Shown one piece after another: positions 63,801 through 64,000 of a stretch of DNA of 64,000 nucleotides (the first letter of the stretch is position 1; every line of letters begins with the position of its first letter). Under the pieces are notes generated by a model, which ran no database searches, was not told where the DNA came from, and saw nothing but the letters and a program-made list of their open reading frames with translations. The stretch lies in the NCBI RefSeq assembly GCF_031755915.1, contig NC_083389.1, positions 28,217,501-28,281,500 of the forward strand. The letters are read 5' to 3'. Made by a program: the position numbers and the translations under genes. This DNA is from Ziziphus jujuba (taxonomy: Eukaryota > Streptophyta > Magnoliopsida > Rosales > Rhamnaceae).

Positions 63801-64000
63801 GACCTCTCTGGCTTCTTTGAGAAAGAGGTGGGAATGGAAGTGAAGAAGCATATTTTCTTTCTGGTTAAAGTTTTAACTTTGCCAATTTGCTGATTATTAA
63901 CGTTTTCATATCTTGGTTTTGAGTTGTTTAGGATGTCTCGGAGAGGAAGATCAGATTTACATCTAATTATTCGGCAAAAGATTTGCTTGAAAAGATTGAG
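60875..64000 (+). CDS. CBL-interacting protein kinase (CIPK1/CIPK17-type), 3' end beyond window
   Basis: Nine exons are visible: 60875-61108, 61479-61541, 62568-62639, 62720-62827, 62933-63013, 63111-63290, 63402-63617, 63723-63827 and 63932 to the window edge, all in phase, 376 residues so far. CIPKs are Ser/Thr kinases switched on by Ca2+-bound CBL proteins and act on ion channels and stress signalling. Visible: glycine loop GEGNFG (41-46), ATP lysine K63, HRD (155-157), DFG (175-177), GSPNYVAPE in the activation loop, and the NAF motif INAFQLIG (about 332-339), which binds CBL. The C-terminal PPI domain lies outside the window. The start at 60875 gives a charged leader of about 30 residues; an internal ATG at 60959 (MQLGKYELG) is the alternative. 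The intron-rich layout is that of the intron-containing CIPK clade. Confidence 0.92.
61542..62567. other. Long CIPK intron 2
   Basis: About 1 kb, far longer than the gene's other introns. It has (TA)n near 61792-61813, (GT)n near 61845-61856, and a less AT-biased middle (61860-62360) unlike its surroundings. No recognisable coding domain; an inserted element is possible but not shown. Confidence 0.55.

Overview
This is nuclear DNA of a flowering plant, most likely a eudicot and, by weak impression only, possibly Rosales. The genes are intron-rich with GT-AG (and two GC-AG) junctions, the intergenic DNA is very AT-rich with many (TA)n tracts, and every gene belongs to a well-known plant family. 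I rebuilt each gene exon by exon from splice sites and reading phase. Coordinates are exact where the phases close, but no transcript or alignment was available.

Layout. 1-3586 (minus): a soluble DGAT3-type acyltransferase with an Fe-S domain, whose last 53 codons plus 3' UTR are repeated five times in tandem. 4635-8025 (minus): a CHUP1/IPGA1-like coiled-coil, proline-rich protein. 8026-15241: gene-free. 15242-20913 and 25914-31258 (both minus): a tandem pair of full-size ABCB transporters; the first has two disabling lesions, the second is open throughout. 31400-31914: a 5'-truncated LINE with an 11-bp target-site duplication, just upstream of the intact ABCB. 35233-40439 (plus): a HAD-type purine 5'-nucleotidase. 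41363-44013 (plus): TGD4, a chloroplast envelope lipid-transfer protein. 44553-46622 (minus): a TruA-type tRNA pseudouridine synthase. 47836-50418 (plus): a MUSTANG-B domesticated Mutator transposase with a PB1 domain. 51667-52801 (plus): a secreted LEA-type protein. 52802-60874: gene-free. 60875-64000 (plus, runs off the edge): a CIPK1/CIPK17-type protein kinase.

The genes are independent housekeeping, lipid, transport and stress genes, not a pathway cluster. From memory, gene order resembles two Arabidopsis blocks: DGAT3, CHUP1-like and CIPK17 near At1g48260-48300, and MUSTANG, pseudouridine synthase and TGD4 near At3g06940-06960.

The most unusual signals are: (i) five seemingly identical 368-bp copies of the DGAT3 3' end; (ii) an ABCB gene with a destroyed splice acceptor and a G-run frameshift beside near-identical patches shared with its neighbour; (iii) a clean LINE insertion near the ABCB start; and (iv) a recurring class of tiny A-tail-only insertions (16-62 bp) flanked by direct duplications of 8-19 bp, seen at least nine times in the gene-free stretches.
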